Source of the DNA: Nemophila menziesii
Lineage: Eukaryota; Streptophyta; Magnoliopsida; Boraginales; Hydrophyllaceae
Direction of reading: 5' to 3'
Assembly (NCBI GenBank): GCA_029959085.1
Contig: JARWIR010000001.1
Span: 16,173,730-16,237,729 of the forward strand
Length of the DNA stretch: 64,000 bases
Made by a program: the position numbers and the translations under genes. Of this stretch, positions 22,216-34,339 are shown one piece after another; position 1 is the first letter of the stretch, and every line of letters begins with the position of its first letter. Under the pieces are notes generated by a model, which worked only from the letters and a program-made list of their open reading frames with translations, did not search any database and was not told where the DNA came from.

Positions 22216-24890
22216 ATGATCTTAGGGTCATGGAATGTGAGAGGGATGAACATGACCCAAAGACGGCTAGATTTCTTGAATTACATGTTCACTAAAAAGT
22301 ACAAATTATGTGTTTATTGGAAACAAAGGTACAGTTTGGTATAGTCTGGTAATATGGAGAAAATAATGAAGGAATAGTTTGGAAGATATAGTATTGTTCA
22401 TAACTATAGTAGACCCTAGAGGTAGGATTGGGGCTATGTGGAAGGAGGATAGTTTCAAGGTTAAAGTGTTAAAGGAAACAGTTCAAGCTATGGTGGTGGA
22501 AATAGAGGATTTGGAGAATAACAGTAAGATAGTCTTGTGTGTTATATATGCTAGTAATAATGAAAGGGAGAGAACAAAACTTTGGGTGGATATTGTAAGT
22601 TGGAGTAGAATATATAGTAATGAATTTTTTGGGTGTATTGGAAATTTTAATGAGAATTTTGAGGCTTGAAGATAGACTAAATTGTGAGGACATTAATGAA
22701 TACACTCAACAGTTTATTGATAGGAAGCAGAATTGTATGAGCCCCAAACCTGTGGTAATTTTTATACATGAAGTAATAAAAGCTTAAATAAATTAAGAGC
22801 AAGCAGTATTGATAGATTAATCATAAATTCTAAATGGATTGATTCAGTTCATTCAAATGGGTTGTGCTTGGCTCCATCCACTTCTGACCATTGTGTAATA
22901 CATGTGGAGATTGAAAAACAGGTTAGAAGAGGTCCCTTCCCTTTTAAGTATTTCAATATTTAGAGTAAACATGATAAATTCTTAGAGTTAGTAAAGAGAG
23001 CTTGGGAAGTAAAGATTGAGGGGTCACACATGTATCAGCTTTGTACTAAGCAGAGGATAGTGAATAAGGCTTTGAAGGCCTTCAACGTAAATATTTCAAG
23101 AAGGATTCACAATATATTACCAATCTGAGAGATAGGCTTGAGACTCCGCAAAATTCTTTAATGAAAGGTATAGGGGATGAGAGAACTTTGCCTGAGGAGA
23201 AGATTGTTCTTCTTGAGCTTGAGGAAGTTATTATTAATGAGCATGAAATATTAAAACAAAAATTAAGGGTTGTATGGACTAATAAAAGTGATAGTAGTAC
23301 AGCTTACTATTATAAGTTGATCAAAAGGAGACATGCTAAAAATAGAGTAACCACTCTGATTGATGATGGAGGTAACTAACACTGAGGAGATAAAATATGA
23401 GTTTATAAAGTTTTATATTGAGTTGATTGGTACTAGGGATGAGGGTGAAGAATTGTGCTTAGAGGGGCTTTTGGAAGAATTACTTAAGGTCGGTCTCACA
23501 TAAGAACAGAGAGATATTTTGGTGAAACCTATAACAAAAGAGGAAGTCAAAAATTCTATGTTCTCTATCAATGAAAATAAATGTCATGGACCTGATGGTT
23601 TCACTTCAAATTTCTACAAGGAGGCCTGGCATATAGTGGGGATGAATTCTGTAGTGCTATTATGGAAACTATGGAGAGTAATAATATGTTAAGGGAGGTG
23701 AATACTAAAAATATAACACTTATTCCTAAAATGGATCCTCCTTCAAATGTGAGGTTATTCAAGCCAATTTCATGTGTAAATACCACTTATAAAACACTAT
23801 CAAGGCCTATATCTGATAGGTTAAAAAAGGTCCTAGAGGGGCTTATTTCAAAGAACCACACACATTTGTAAGTGGAAGATATATATGTGATAATATTATT
23901 GTAGCTCAGGATGTGTTGGCTGATTATGAGAATGAGGGTTTATCACCTAGGTGCACTATCAATGTGGACATATAGAAAGCATATGATAGTGCCAATTGGG
24001 GGTTTATTTTTTCTATACTTAAAGTTATGGGTTTCCCTGAGAAGTTTATTGGATGAATTGTAATGTGTGTGACTACCCATAGCTATTCTATTGGAGCTAA
24101 TGGAGAGATGGCAGGAGGGGGTTGACGCAAGGGGACCCACTGTCCCCTTACCTAATTGTATTATGTATGCAGGTATTTACAGCAATTTTCAACACAATTG
24201 GAGGAAATGAAGGCTTCAGTTATCATCCTAAATGTGATAGCTTAAGGCTCAAACATATTATATTTACAGATGACCTGCTAATCTTTATGAAGGCAGATAT
24301 TGAATCGGATGAGGTGGTGGAGGATAGGGTTAATATTTTCTCAAGGCTCTCAGGTATGAAGATAAATACTAGTAAAATGAAATTTATTTTGGTGGTACAT
24401 CAAGTGATGTTATGGAGGGTATTAAAGATATTATAAAGATTAAGGAGGGTAATCTTCCTATTAAATACTTAGAAGTGCCTATTAGCTCTAAGAAACTGAG
24501 TATGATAGATGCTAACAGGTTGGTGGATAAAATTTGTGATAGTATTAGTATTTGGAGCAATAAAATGCTCACATATGCAGGGATGTTGGAGCTTATAAGA
24601 GTTTTACTTATTAGTAAGGTACTTTATTGGTGTAGGGTCTTCTTGTTGCCTAAAAATGTTATATATAAGATCAATCAAAAACTCTCTAGCTTTCTGTGGA
24701 AAGGTAACCTAGAGGGTGCAAAGGGTGCTAAAGTGTCTTGGGAAAAGAATTGTACTGTTAAATTTTAGGGGGGGCTAAATGTGCCTAACATTGAGATTTT
24801 GAATAGAGTTTGTATGCTCAGTCTGTTCTGGAGAGTGTATAATAAGAGTGATAATTTACTCAGTGTTTGTATGCTCAGTGTTTGTATGCT
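22216..24890 (+). pseudogene. LINE ORF2: endonuclease and reverse transcriptase, 3' truncated
   Basis: ATG at 22216 opens MILGSWNVRGMN, the start of the AP-type endonuclease. Further endonuclease blocks are GRIGAMWKEDSF, CVIYASNNERERTKLW and GNFNENFEA. Reverse-transcriptase blocks follow in several frames: NENKCHGPDGFTSNFYKEAW (about 23570-23630), NITLIPKMDPPSNVRLFKPI (23707-23766), GDPLSPYL (24128-24151), and FTDDLLIF where FADD is usual (24266-24289). The thumb region has LPIKYLEVPISSKKL and MLTYAGMLELIRVLLIS. The cysteine-rich and RNase H regions are missing because Helitron-like sequence begins at 24891. Many frameshifts and stops: not functional. Confidence 0.88.
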
Positions 24891-26846
24891 CAGGCCAAAT
24901 GTGCATATAATTTGGGTTATTCGTCAAGCTGGTTGATGATGGTGGAGAATGGTCCCTGAGTGACAGCGGTTTTCTTATGCAGAAGAGTGGCTTGGTGTAG
25001 GAGGGTGAGTTTCTTTAATTTTTGATGGCGTAGCCAAGCTGGGTTAATAATGGTGTAGAATGGTTACCAAGTAGTAGCAGTTTTCTTGTGTAGGGAAGCG
25101 TCTTGATGGAAAGGTGAGTGTGAAGATGGTGGAGAATCTTCCGCTGGTGTTGATGGATATTGAAGATGGTGGTGGTGTTGACCTCACGGCGTGCGATGAG
25201 GAAAGAAGAGGAAGAGAGGACATAGGCGGTTTTCTTGTGCGGCTTGGTGGAAATATGAGTGCGAAGATGGTGGAGAATGGTACTTAAGCGTGAGCGGTGG
25301 AAAGATGAGTAAAAAAATGATGAGATTAGGTTTAATTCGGCGGTAGAAAGGTGAGTGAAAAGTGATGAGATTAGGTTTAATTTGGGTTCATCATGGGAAT
25401 TTTTTATCCTGTGTGTTTAATTTTTTTTCGGACTAGGACCGTGTGTTTAATTGGTTCAATGATATGTGTGTGTTTTTTCCAAATAATTAAAGAATACTTC
25501 ACGGTCTTAATGATAAGTGGGGCCAGAAATGATCTAGGACACCACTTATGTAAAAAATCTGAACCGTAGAAAATATCTTTGATTTATAATATAGAAGCGG
25601 CTTGGTGGAAAGATGAGTGCGAAGATGGTGGAGAATGGTACTCGAGCGGAAGTGGTGAAAAGATGAGTGAAAAGTGATGAGATTAGTTTTAATATAGCGG
25701 TAGAAAGGTGAGTTAAAAGTGATGAGATTAGGTTTAACATGGGTTCTTCATGTGAATGGATTTCATTTTAATACCGTGTGTTTATTTTATTTTTTTGGAC
25801 TAGGACCTCGTGTTTAATTGGTTCAATGATATGTGTGTTTTTATTAAATAAATAAAGAATAGTTAATGGTCTTAATGATTAGTGGAGCCAGAAGTGATCT
25901 TGACCATACTTATGTAAATAATCTGAATCGTAGAAAATATCTTTGTTTTATAATATAGATATACTTAAGTCAAATAATTCTGAAAAATTGTAAAAGTGAT
26001 GAGATTAGGTTAACTATAATTCTTTTTTTAACCATAATTTGGGTTATTCGCCAAGCCAGATGATGATGGTGGAGAATGGTCCTTGAGTGGTGGCGTTTTT
26101 CTTGAGCAGATTAGCGGCTTGGTGTTGGAAGGTCAGTTTCTTCGATTGTTGATGGCGTAGCCAAGCCGGGTTAATAATGGTAGAGAATGAGCCGAGTGGC
26201 TGCGGATTTCTTGTGCAGGAGAGGGGCCTGATGGAAAGGTGAGTGTGAAGATGGTGTAGAATCTTCCGTTGGTGTTGATGGATATTGAAGACGGTGGTGG
26301 TGTTGACCTCACGGCGTGCGATGGGGAAAGAAGAGGAAGAGAGGGTGAAGGCGATTTTCTTGTGTGGCCTGGTGGAAAGATGAGTGTGAAGATGTTGGAG
26401 AATGGTACTCAAACGGCGCTGGTGGAAAGATGAGTGAAAAGTGATGAGATTAGGTTTAATTTGGGTCCTTCACGTGAATGCATTTTTTTTATCATGTATG
26501 GTTAATTTTTTTTTTGTACTAGGACTGTGTGTTTAATTAGTTTAATGATATATTTGTGTTTTTTTAAATAAATAAAGAATAATTAATGGTTATAATGATA
26601 AGTGGTGTCAGAAATGATCTTGGCCACCACTTACGTAAAGGATCTGAACCGTAGAAAATATCTTTGTTTTATGATATAGATATTTGGACTAGGACCGTGT
26701 GTTTAATTGGTTCAATGATATATGTTTTTTTAATTAAATAAAAAATAATTAATGGTTTTAATGATAAGTGGGGTCAGAAATGATTTTGGCTACCACTTAT
26801 GTAAAGGATCTGAACCGTAGAAAATATCTTTGTTTTATAATATAGA
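24891..26846 (-). mobile_element. Helitron-like array of tandem non-autonomous units
   Basis: Four segments of about 160 bp (25430-25595, 25797-25959, 26517-26680, 26689-26846) run from a CTAGGACCGTGTG motif to a right edge that on the minus strand begins TCTATATTATAAA(A/T)CAAAG. TC at the start and CTAG at the end, next to A and T, are Helitron hallmarks, although no clear 3' hairpin was seen. They are separated by GC-rich blocks carrying a shared module (24920-24995, 25015-25095, 26045-26125, 26138-26225). The whole looks like a duplicated insertion into the LINE. Confidence 0.6.
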
Positions 26847-27704
26847 TGTCTAATATAGGTAATTAAATTCTTTTTAATTTTTTATCTTTTTAATGTATAT
26901 TTATTAATTGTTAGAATAAATAGATAATAATAATTGTTACCTTTTTTTTATCATTTTTATCATCTTTTACATATATATATTTATAGAGGAAAATACATTC
27001 TAAGGCCTAAAAATCAACAAAGTTATGTTATAAGTCCCAACTAAAAAAAGTATAATAGTCAATTTCTAATTTTCTGGTTCGGATTTTTACTATTATACCC
27101 TTTGTTGGTCTGAAGTGAGAATTTTTTAGATTTTTCGGTGGGTACGAACCAATTAACGCTAGCCCTATTTTCATAAATTAAATGATGATGGGTGCGGACC
27201 CATGTCGTTGATTAAGTTTTATTAAGTCGTTTATTAAATTTTATTAAGCCATTGATAGTTAGTTGTTCATGTAAAAGTCCAAATGGGTACAAACCCATCT
27301 CGAACAATAGCTAGATAGGTACGGACCCATCTCGAACAATAGATTCATGGGTACGAATCCATCTCGAACAAATAGCTATATGTGTACGTCATATTGGATC
27401 CTTGGAAACCATCACAAGTACGACCGACCTATATTCGTATGCTCAGTTCCGAATCCATCTGTCTGCGAGACGTGATCTCTTGAGTCCGACACTCCCCTAT
27501 AGGTTCATTCATTCAGGAACGATTCAGTTAGTGTCCAAATCAAATTCCTTTCATATCAAGCCTTTTTAAGGATATCAATGAAGCAAACTTAGCTTAGCTA
27601 TATCTCCAAAACCAATAAATGAACTCTTTTCACACTCGCAGTAATAGATCAAGAAACAAAAATTCACAGGTCCAATCTACATCTACTCACAGGGATGTAC
27701 CCAT
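26847..27704. other. unidentified repeat with GGGT-N-ACCC motifs
   Basis: AT-rich to about 27000. Then 27130-27380 holds GGGTACGAACC, GGGTGCGGACCC, GGGTACAAACCC and similar imperfect palindromes, followed by ATCTCGAACAATAG repeated three times. No coding sequence was recognised. Confidence 0.4.
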
Positions 27705-27900
27705 TAGGGGTGAGTATGGTTCGATTCGTCTCAGTTTTTACCAAAACCGGAACCGAACAGGATAATTTGGTTTTTTACAATCTAAAACCCGAACCGGACG
27801 GTTCATGGTCGGTTCGGCTACTCGGTTTTTGGTTCTGTTTACTCGGTTTCGGGATGAATTTCGGTTTCTGATTATTTTTGCAGGCTGTGATTTTTCTTTT
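27705..27900. mobile_element. hAT-like terminal fragment
   Basis: Begins TAGGGGTGAGTATGGTTCG, the kind of terminus seen on the intact short hAT elements here, followed by CCGAACCGGA and TCGGTTCGG motifs. No opposite end was found. Confidence 0.45.
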
Positions 27901-27953
27901 GAGACCAAGGCTGAAATTTTGTGTTCTTCGGAAAAAAAGAATTATTAAATATT

Positions 27954-28502
27954 AGGTAAAGCCAGTCTGGCCCCTTAACTATGCCCAAAGTGCACGGGCC
28001 GCCCCTGATCTTCAAAATTACTCTTTTACGCCCCATATCTTCACCTTTTGTGACACTGTTAGCCCTTTTTACATTTTTCTGTCAGTTGACAGTTAGTCAA
28101 CGCCACATGGCTCCACGTCAGTGCCACCTCAGCGCCAACTCAGCGCCACTTCAGCATGAGGTCTTCAGAGTTTCCACGTCATTATTTTTTAATTTCTTTT
28201 TAAATTTTTTTAAATTTTTTTTTACTTTAATATATGCTACCTTCCTTCAACCTCCCTCACACCAAACCGTTCTCTGCACCATCATTATCTATCGAACCCA
28301 AAATAGCTCACTCCAACCGGGTCTCACACCAAGCCGCTCTCTGCACAAGGAAACCACCGTCCCTCATGATCCCTTCTCTACCATCATCAACCGGCTTCGA
28401 TACGTCATCAACAATTGAAAAACCCAATATAATATTTTCTTCTCTGCACCATTGTGGATATTCTTGACAAGGAGGAAGTAAAATCCGATTAAGAATCAAA
28501 TT
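27954..28502. repeat. left TIR of the Pack-MULE
   Basis: About 549 bp, matching the right TIR in inverted orientation with substitutions and an extra segment of about 30 bases near 28441-28460. It includes the TGCCACCTCAGCGCC repeat region and a module also found in the Helitron-like array. Confidence 0.88.
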
Positions 28503-28537
28503 AATTAAGAGATTAAAGAGTTATCATGTGTAGAAAA

Positions 28538-28598
28538 ATGGCAGAAGAGTTTGCTTTGGACTTGGCGGAGCTCAAACATCTCCAAACCATTGCGACAG
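28538..28598 (+). pseudogene. captured 5' exon, possibly calcyclin-binding protein
   Basis: ATG at 28538 gives MAEEFALDLAELKHLQTIA and ends at a GTATAT donor. Plant CacyBP/SIP-type proteins start with a very similar helix. Only 20 residues support this, so it is tentative. It may supply a start codon to the chimeric unit. Confidence 0.35.
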
Positions 28599-28675
28599 GT
28601 ATATATATTCTTTTTCCTTTTTCTTTTGATCAGATTAAATAGATATTAATAATTATTTAATTTTGTTAAACTCAG

Positions 28676-29174
28676 GAAACGTCTCTTTAGCATGATAAAC
28701 GATCTCCCAACTGTGTTCGAGTTTGTGAACGGAACTGCTAAGAAACAAAACTAAAGAGAAGTCTTCTGTTTCAAATCAGCGTGTTAACAAATCCAAGTCA
28801 AACTCAAACTTAAACACCAAGGTAGTAAAATATTATTTACAAAAAAAAAAGGAATTCATTTTAATTAATTTATTGTAATTTGACATGAGCAAAGAGGAAG
28901 TGAGGGACAGGGGAAACAGTCAAACTCAAGAGGAGGTTCAGGGATGAAATACGGTGGTGAATCAGAGGTAGGTGAAGTGGAAGATGAAGAGCATGGTGAG
29001 ACATTATGTGGAGCATGTGGTGAAAGTAATGCTTCTGATGAGTTTTGGATTTGTTGTGACATTTGTGAAAGGTGGTTTCATGGTGATTGTGTTAAAGTTA
29101 CACCTGCTCAAGCTGAACATCTTAAGAAGTATAAGTGTCCTTTGTGCAATAACAAAAGAGCTCGCCCTACTTGA
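28676..29174 (+). pseudogene. captured ALFIN-like PHD-finger gene fragment
   Basis: An exon at 28676-28821, after a CTCAG acceptor, encodes [20 protein letters not shown] (the Alfin N-terminal domain) and is broken by a stop just after AKKQN. It ends at a GTAGTA donor. A second exon to the stop at 29172-29174 encodes the PHD finger: [29 protein letters not shown] and [13 protein letters not shown], with all C4HC3 zinc ligands present. ALFIN-like proteins read H3K4me3 in the nucleus. The N-terminal domain is incomplete and the spacing exons are damaged, so a normal protein is not made. A PHD-only peptide from ATG 28944 remains possible. Confidence 0.82.
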
Positions 29175-29589
29175 GAACTCACCCTCATTCCAGAGAGAAT
29201 CTTACTCTAGCTCAAGCTTTTAGACTTTGAATTATTACGTAACTGTTTATTAATGCTCGACATTTTATCTATCTATCTATCTAGACTAGTGGGGGTTTGT
29301 TATTTTATGTTTAATTGCAAAAGATTGGCAATAAACTTATTTTATGTCTTATCTAGGGGTACCTAATACTAAGTTGTTAAACTTATGCTTTACTTTATTA
29401 GCCAGATGATGAATATTTGTGTTTTCTTATTGAATTTGATTTTTGTGGATTTGGTTTTTTTGTTGCTTCGGTTTGTCATGTTTTCATTGTTATATGTGTA
29501 TGTAACTGGTGTAGTTTGAAAATTTAGTGATGATGATGATTGTGATAAGATTTGCTCACTCATTTTTTTTTCATTAGAAGATCCTAAAA

Positions 29590-29735
29590 AAGCCCCAACT
29601 CGAGCATATATAGAATAAGTTGTTGAGGGTCTAAAGAATGAAGAAAATACAGAATGCCCCATTTGTATGGAATCAGCTGATGATCATGTACTTACTCCAT
29701 GTGCACATAGAATGTGCAGAGAATACCCCATTTCT
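29590..29735 (+). pseudogene. captured RING-finger exon of a RAD5-type helicase
   Basis: The frame reads TRAYIE, stop, VVEGLKNEENTECPICMES, then DDHVLTPCAHRMCREY. RAD5/HLTF-family SNF2 proteins have this RING with the same flanking helix. The stop at about 29616 and the missing second half of the RING show decay. RAD5 acts in ubiquitin-dependent DNA damage tolerance. This fragment cannot. Confidence 0.7.
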
Positions 29736-30063
29736 ATTAATGAAATATTCAAACAAACAAAAAGAAGAGCTTCAATACACTATTTGTACTTAAAGTTTTA
29801 CTTAATTAATATATCAACAATGTAATTTCTCTGTTATTTGTAAATCGCATCAAACTATGTAGGTAGAATGTTTGTAAAATTGAGACATACAAAATCATTG
29901 TTATCTGTAGATTTAATAGATTTAGTTTTGCGTTACTTCCATATAGCTAATTAATCAAGAAACACAACTCTTAGACGCATAAAAAAAACTAAAAGAGTTT
30001 GCATCTATGACATCATTAAATCATCAACTAAAGTTCTTCATGGGATCCGCTGCTTTCCCAGAT

Positions 30064-30408
30064 CTAGCATCTGTCCATGCTTTCAGTTATTAACGTAATA
30101 AGAATTGTGTTTAATACCCTTCGGTTATTAGTCGGGGAATCATCGTTGTTTGAAATCTTATTAGGTGAGACAATAACAAAATTGTTAAGACCCGATGGAT
30201 CAAGATTATGCGAAGAAGGAAAGAACTCTTTCGCCATTGGATTTAGCTTGAGTTTCTTCAACATGTCAGAAACGTAATCATCATTTTCCGACACCTTAAC
30301 ACCATCGGAATTCGAATTGATATCAACATTAATTTCAGTGGATTTAACAGTATCAATAGTGACCGGAGCAGCTTCCACTTCCACCACCACTACTGTCTCA
30401 TCATTCAC
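30064..30408 (-). pseudogene. captured CID-type (PAM2 motif) gene 5' fragment
   Basis: The minus strand encodes an acidic start (NDETVVVVEVEAAPVTIDTV) followed by a PAM2 motif, LKLNPMAKEFFPSS, which binds the MLLE domain of poly(A)-binding protein. Spacing and downstream NNRRVL suit plant CID8-13-like RNA-binding proteins, whose RRM domains are not here. It runs opposite to the ALFIN and RAD5 pieces. Open for 115 codons and ends without the RRM part. Confidence 0.68.
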
Positions 30409-30511
30409 CTCTGCAATGGCGTATCAAATGTTTCAATGCGCAATGCCGACGCGGAATCCAATTCAAACTCGGCTAGTCTTGCGGCTTTGCAGCTTCTCAA
30501 AACCTCCGCTG

Positions 30512-31019
30512 CTAATTTGATTCTTAATCGGATTTTACTTCCTCCTCCTTGTCAAGAAAATATTATTTTGGATTTTTCAATTGTTGATGGCGTATCGAAG
30601 TCGGTTGATGATGGTAGAGAAGGGATCATGAGGGACGGCGGTTTCCTTGTGCAGATAGCGGCTTGGTATGAGACCCGGTTGGAGTGAGCTATTTTGGGTT
30701 CGATAGATAATGATGGTGCAGAGAACGGTTTGGTGTGAGGGAGGTTGAAGGAAGGAGACATATATTAAAGTAAAAAAAAAATTAAAAAGAAATTAAAAAA
30801 TAATTTAAAAATAATGACGTGGAAACTCTGAAGACTTCATGCTGAAGTGGCGCTGAGTTGGCGCTGAGGTGGCGCCATGTGGCGTTGACTAACGATCAAC
30901 TGACAGAAAAAAGGGCTAACGGTGTCACAAAAGGTGAAGATATGGGGCGTAAAAGGGTAATTTTGAAGATCAGGGGCGGCCCGTGCACTTTGGGCATAGT
31001 TAAGGGGTCAGACGTACCC
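30512..31019. repeat. right TIR of the Pack-MULE
   Basis: Inverted copy of 27954-28502. Just inside it (30425-30511) the frame NADAESNSNSASLAALQLLK may be a further captured coding piece that I could not assign. Confidence 0.88.
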
Positions 31020-31028
31020 TCAAATATT

Positions 31029-31332
31029 TGGGCAATAGAATTTTAACACTGAGCAAAAACTAGCCAAATACATAATCCAATTCTGTACAAATATAATCAT
31101 TAAATTTTTAAAGCTATATACAACCAAACGACATTTTTTTATTATTCCAAAACAATAGCTGTGCATTTGTACAATTCTAGCCAAGCTTTGAATATAATAA
31201 AACAGACAAACTGCATAAAAATAAAATTATGTAATGTTGTGTGGTAATATCTCATATAACTTTGAGAAAAATAACACAACAAACTATATAAAACAAACAC
31301 ATCCAAACTTTAAAAAAAAAATAACAGAAGAA
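31029..31332. other. AT-rich DNA, nothing identified
   Basis: No frame, terminus or repeat recognised. Confidence 0.4.
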
Positions 31333-31337
31333 CACAG

Positions 31338-32871
31338 TGATGTCTCCTCATTTGTGATAGATTTATGTTAGGATGAGACATCATTTTTAATGATTTAGAA
31401 AGTCTTCTAGTCGATTTTTTTAAGAAATAGTGCACTTTCCTATTTTGAGTCTTAATTTAGTAAATTATTATTTTTAGAGCATATTGGGTTTAATTATTTA
31501 TTTAGTGTGAAACTTTAAAGATAATTATGGAGATTAATTATATTCCAAGTCAAAGACTAAGAGATATGGAAAGAGATAAGCATGGTAATTGGAGATAAGG
31601 AAAGAAAAGCTAAAATCATGGAAAAGGAAAAGTTGTCTTAAATCTGAATTTCTGCAGCCTTGTCTAAAGAAGTGGTGATAACTCCAAAACCGAGCCGATT
31701 CTGGAAGATCCCTTTCATAGGGACGTAGATAATTCCGTGAGGATTCTTTTGGTATCTTATGGGCTAAAAACCGACCAATAACGAAGAAGATATGATTAAA
31801 ACAAGTCAGCAGTAATTATCTTTATTTCCATACGAATTAGAGTTGGGCTTGGAGTCCACCACTTACTTCTCCTTCAAGAAAACGAATTAGGGCTTCCAAG
31901 ACACCTATAAATACACCCTTATACCATTGTAAACATGTCCTTGCTCAGTTTCAAGCTTAGGCTTAGTCCTTACTTGTATTTTCTCACTTTTAAACAATAG
32001 CTTAATCCTTTCAATTAAATATTCATCCTTAGTATCAAGCTATTCATCCAAGAAGCAAGCTGACCTATAGAGGAAGACAAGAAGCACGAAGTTGGAGAGT
32101 GACAAACTCCTCTTCTACATCTCACCTTCTCTATATTTAGGGTAATTAGCTATAGATTTATGCTCAACCATCTTTCTAAGCTTTTATTCTGTAAGTTTTA
32201 CTTTTAATTATTGGGTTATTATTTTGTCTACATTCATTAACACTATTTGTTATTTTAATTGATTGAGTTTGGCGTATATTGTTATTATGTGTTTTGACTT
32301 ATTGTTACAACCTTAGATTTGGCCAATCTTAGGATTATTCTTAGTTTTGACAACACCACATAATCGTCTAGTTTTGATCCTTCGCCTAACTAGATAGCCA
32401 TAAAGGTTTGATTTAATCACCTATCATTACTCAAGAATCCTCGGAAGTGGAGAGGTTGCTCCTAAGCCTAGAAAAGGCTAGGTAGAATTTAGAATCCTGG
32501 TTAATATATAATGCTTAATCTGTGACAGGTTAGAGTGACAACTTAGTAAAATAGACTCATATTAGAAATCCTAATATATTAAACTTACATCCATATTTAT
32601 TTATCTGCATTCTTATTTATTATTTATTCATATCAGATAGTATTCATATTATTTTATCTTTTTATGTTTTATTCTCAACATCTAAATTCATCTACGCTTG
32701 TTAAATATAAATAGATCTAACGGATCAAATCCCTGCGAACGAACTTGTGTTATCATTAAAACTTGCAAACGATCTGTGATACTTGCAGTGAGTTCCGTGG
32801 TTCTCAAGGGTGTGTGCTCTTTATTATTATCTTTATTTATCTATTATTTTATCACATATATGCCCCCACCA
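31338..32871 (+). mobile_element. solo LTR of the gag-only Gypsy family (plus orientation)
   Basis: Starts TGATGTCTCCTCATTTGTGA and ends CCCCACCA, matching the LTRs at 14103 and 20168 in inverse orientation throughout but with clear divergence. A perfect 5-bp duplication CACAG flanks it (31333-31337 and 32872-32876). No internal sequence remains, so the element was removed by LTR-LTR recombination. TATA box CTATAAATAC at about 31905. Confidence 0.92.
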
Positions 32872-32876
32872 CACAG

Positions 32877-33082
32877 TAAGTAATTAAGTGCATAAAATCC
32901 ATCATTTCACTCTTACTTACTTGTTCAACAAAAAAGATATACAAACAAAATATCCAATTTAATTAACCATCTCAATCTTGGAAACTAAATAAAAACATAA
33001 CAAACATAGGGAATTAAAAAGTTGTTAAAGAACAACTATCGTAATAAAAGCAACTAAAGAACAAAACTCTTAAAATAAAAGC
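32877..33082. other. AT-rich DNA, nothing identified
   Basis: No feature seen. Confidence 0.4.
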
Positions 33083-33090
33083 ATTACAAA

Positions 33091-33668
33091 TAGGGATGGC
33101 AACGGATCGGATATCCTCGAAAAATTGTATAACCACATCCACATCCATTAAGAAAAACGATAACCATATCCGGATCCATTAACCATCAGAGTTTAGAATT
33201 ATTTACCAAATCCGCATCCGCGGGAGATGCGGTTTATCCGCGGTTAATCCATATCCGCAGTCGTTTAAAATAATTTATTAAATATTTTCAAAGTTCTAAA
33301 ATTAGCTATATAATTATTGAAAGATCATAAAATAATATTAAACAATATAGTAATAAAGTATATAATAATCAATTAGGTAGTTTATGTATAGAATAATTAT
33401 ATTTGGTCGATATTAAGTAAGAAATTTGCGTATATAGAATATCTTTATATATGGTATATATATTTTAGTATTTTACTTTTATATTTTTATTCGGATTTTG
33501 GATTATCCGTTAGATTATTGTAAAAGACCGAATCCTAACGGATAATCCACTGGTTACCTTTTGTGAGAACTAAACCCTCATGGATGCACCATCGGTTCCA
33601 CTAACGGATTTTTTATCGGATCGGATATCCATCGGTTACGGTTAATATTTGAACCATTGCCATCCCTA
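33091..33668. mobile_element. short non-autonomous hAT element
   Basis: Terminal inverted repeat TAGGGATGGCAA at both ends, with perfect 8-bp duplications ATTACAAA at 33083-33090 and 33669-33676. Subterminal regions are rich in GGATCGGATATCC and GCGGTTTATCCGCGG-type motifs. 578 bp, non-coding. Confidence 0.93.
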
Positions 33669-33676
33669 ATTACAAA

Positions 33677-34339
33677 GGGACTAAATAACAAACTTAAATT
33701 TAACAATTTTAAACTGAAAAAAAAAAGCAACAAGGCATTCTAGATTCTTCAATTAAAACAGAGAAATTATACCAAAAAGCAAAAAACAACTTTCTAACCA
33801 GCTACTAGAAACAACTTTGATGAGAGTTAAAAAATATGGTCATCCAATTACTGAATTAAGAAAAAACCAGGCACACAATTCTTCAGGTGTTTCTTCAGAA
33901 GGAGAGGCTCGTGTTGATAAACACTAACAAACGAAAAGGGCCAAATTCAAAAGACTCTTGGGAGGAAAAATAACATAACTATGTATTAGAAATTAGGTAT
34001 AAATTATACACATAAACACTTAGTACATTCTTTGCAAACTACACACATAAATTCTTGCAAACTACTCATATGTGTTTACATTTTTTCTCAATTTCGCATA
34101 GAGAAATTTTTTGATCTGCTTGAAAATGCATCTACAAGTCAATACACAAAGAATATTAGTATTATACTCAAATCAATAACAGATACAAGTTACCACAAAA
34201 AGAAATGGGAATCTATATAAAAATATATCGTACATAATAAAAAAAGCTTTATACTAAACAAAATAAGAAGGATAACAAGATTTTGTACCTATTTCGATTT
34301 TATCCAATTTGACTTGTAATTTTTCAACATCCTTGCTCT
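33677..34339. other. AT-rich DNA, probable 3' region of the hAT copy
   Basis: No coding signal. It lies downstream of the transposase pseudogene, so it may hold that element's undetected left end. Confidence 0.35.

Larger units (their letters stand above)
27954..31019. mobile_element. Pack-MULE carrying fragments of several host genes
   Basis: Very long terminal inverted repeats (27954-28502 and 30512-31019) face each other. The flanks TTAAATATT (27945-27953) and TCAAATATT (31020-31028) match at 8 of 9 bases, as for a Mutator-type 9-bp duplication. No MuDR-type transposase is inside. The 2-kb interior instead holds pieces of unrelated plant genes: an ALFIN-like PHD finger, a RAD5-type RING, a PAM2-containing CID protein, and perhaps a calcyclin-binding-protein N-terminus. 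Introns are retained, so capture was at DNA level. Dependent on a partner transposase for mobility. Confidence 0.87.
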
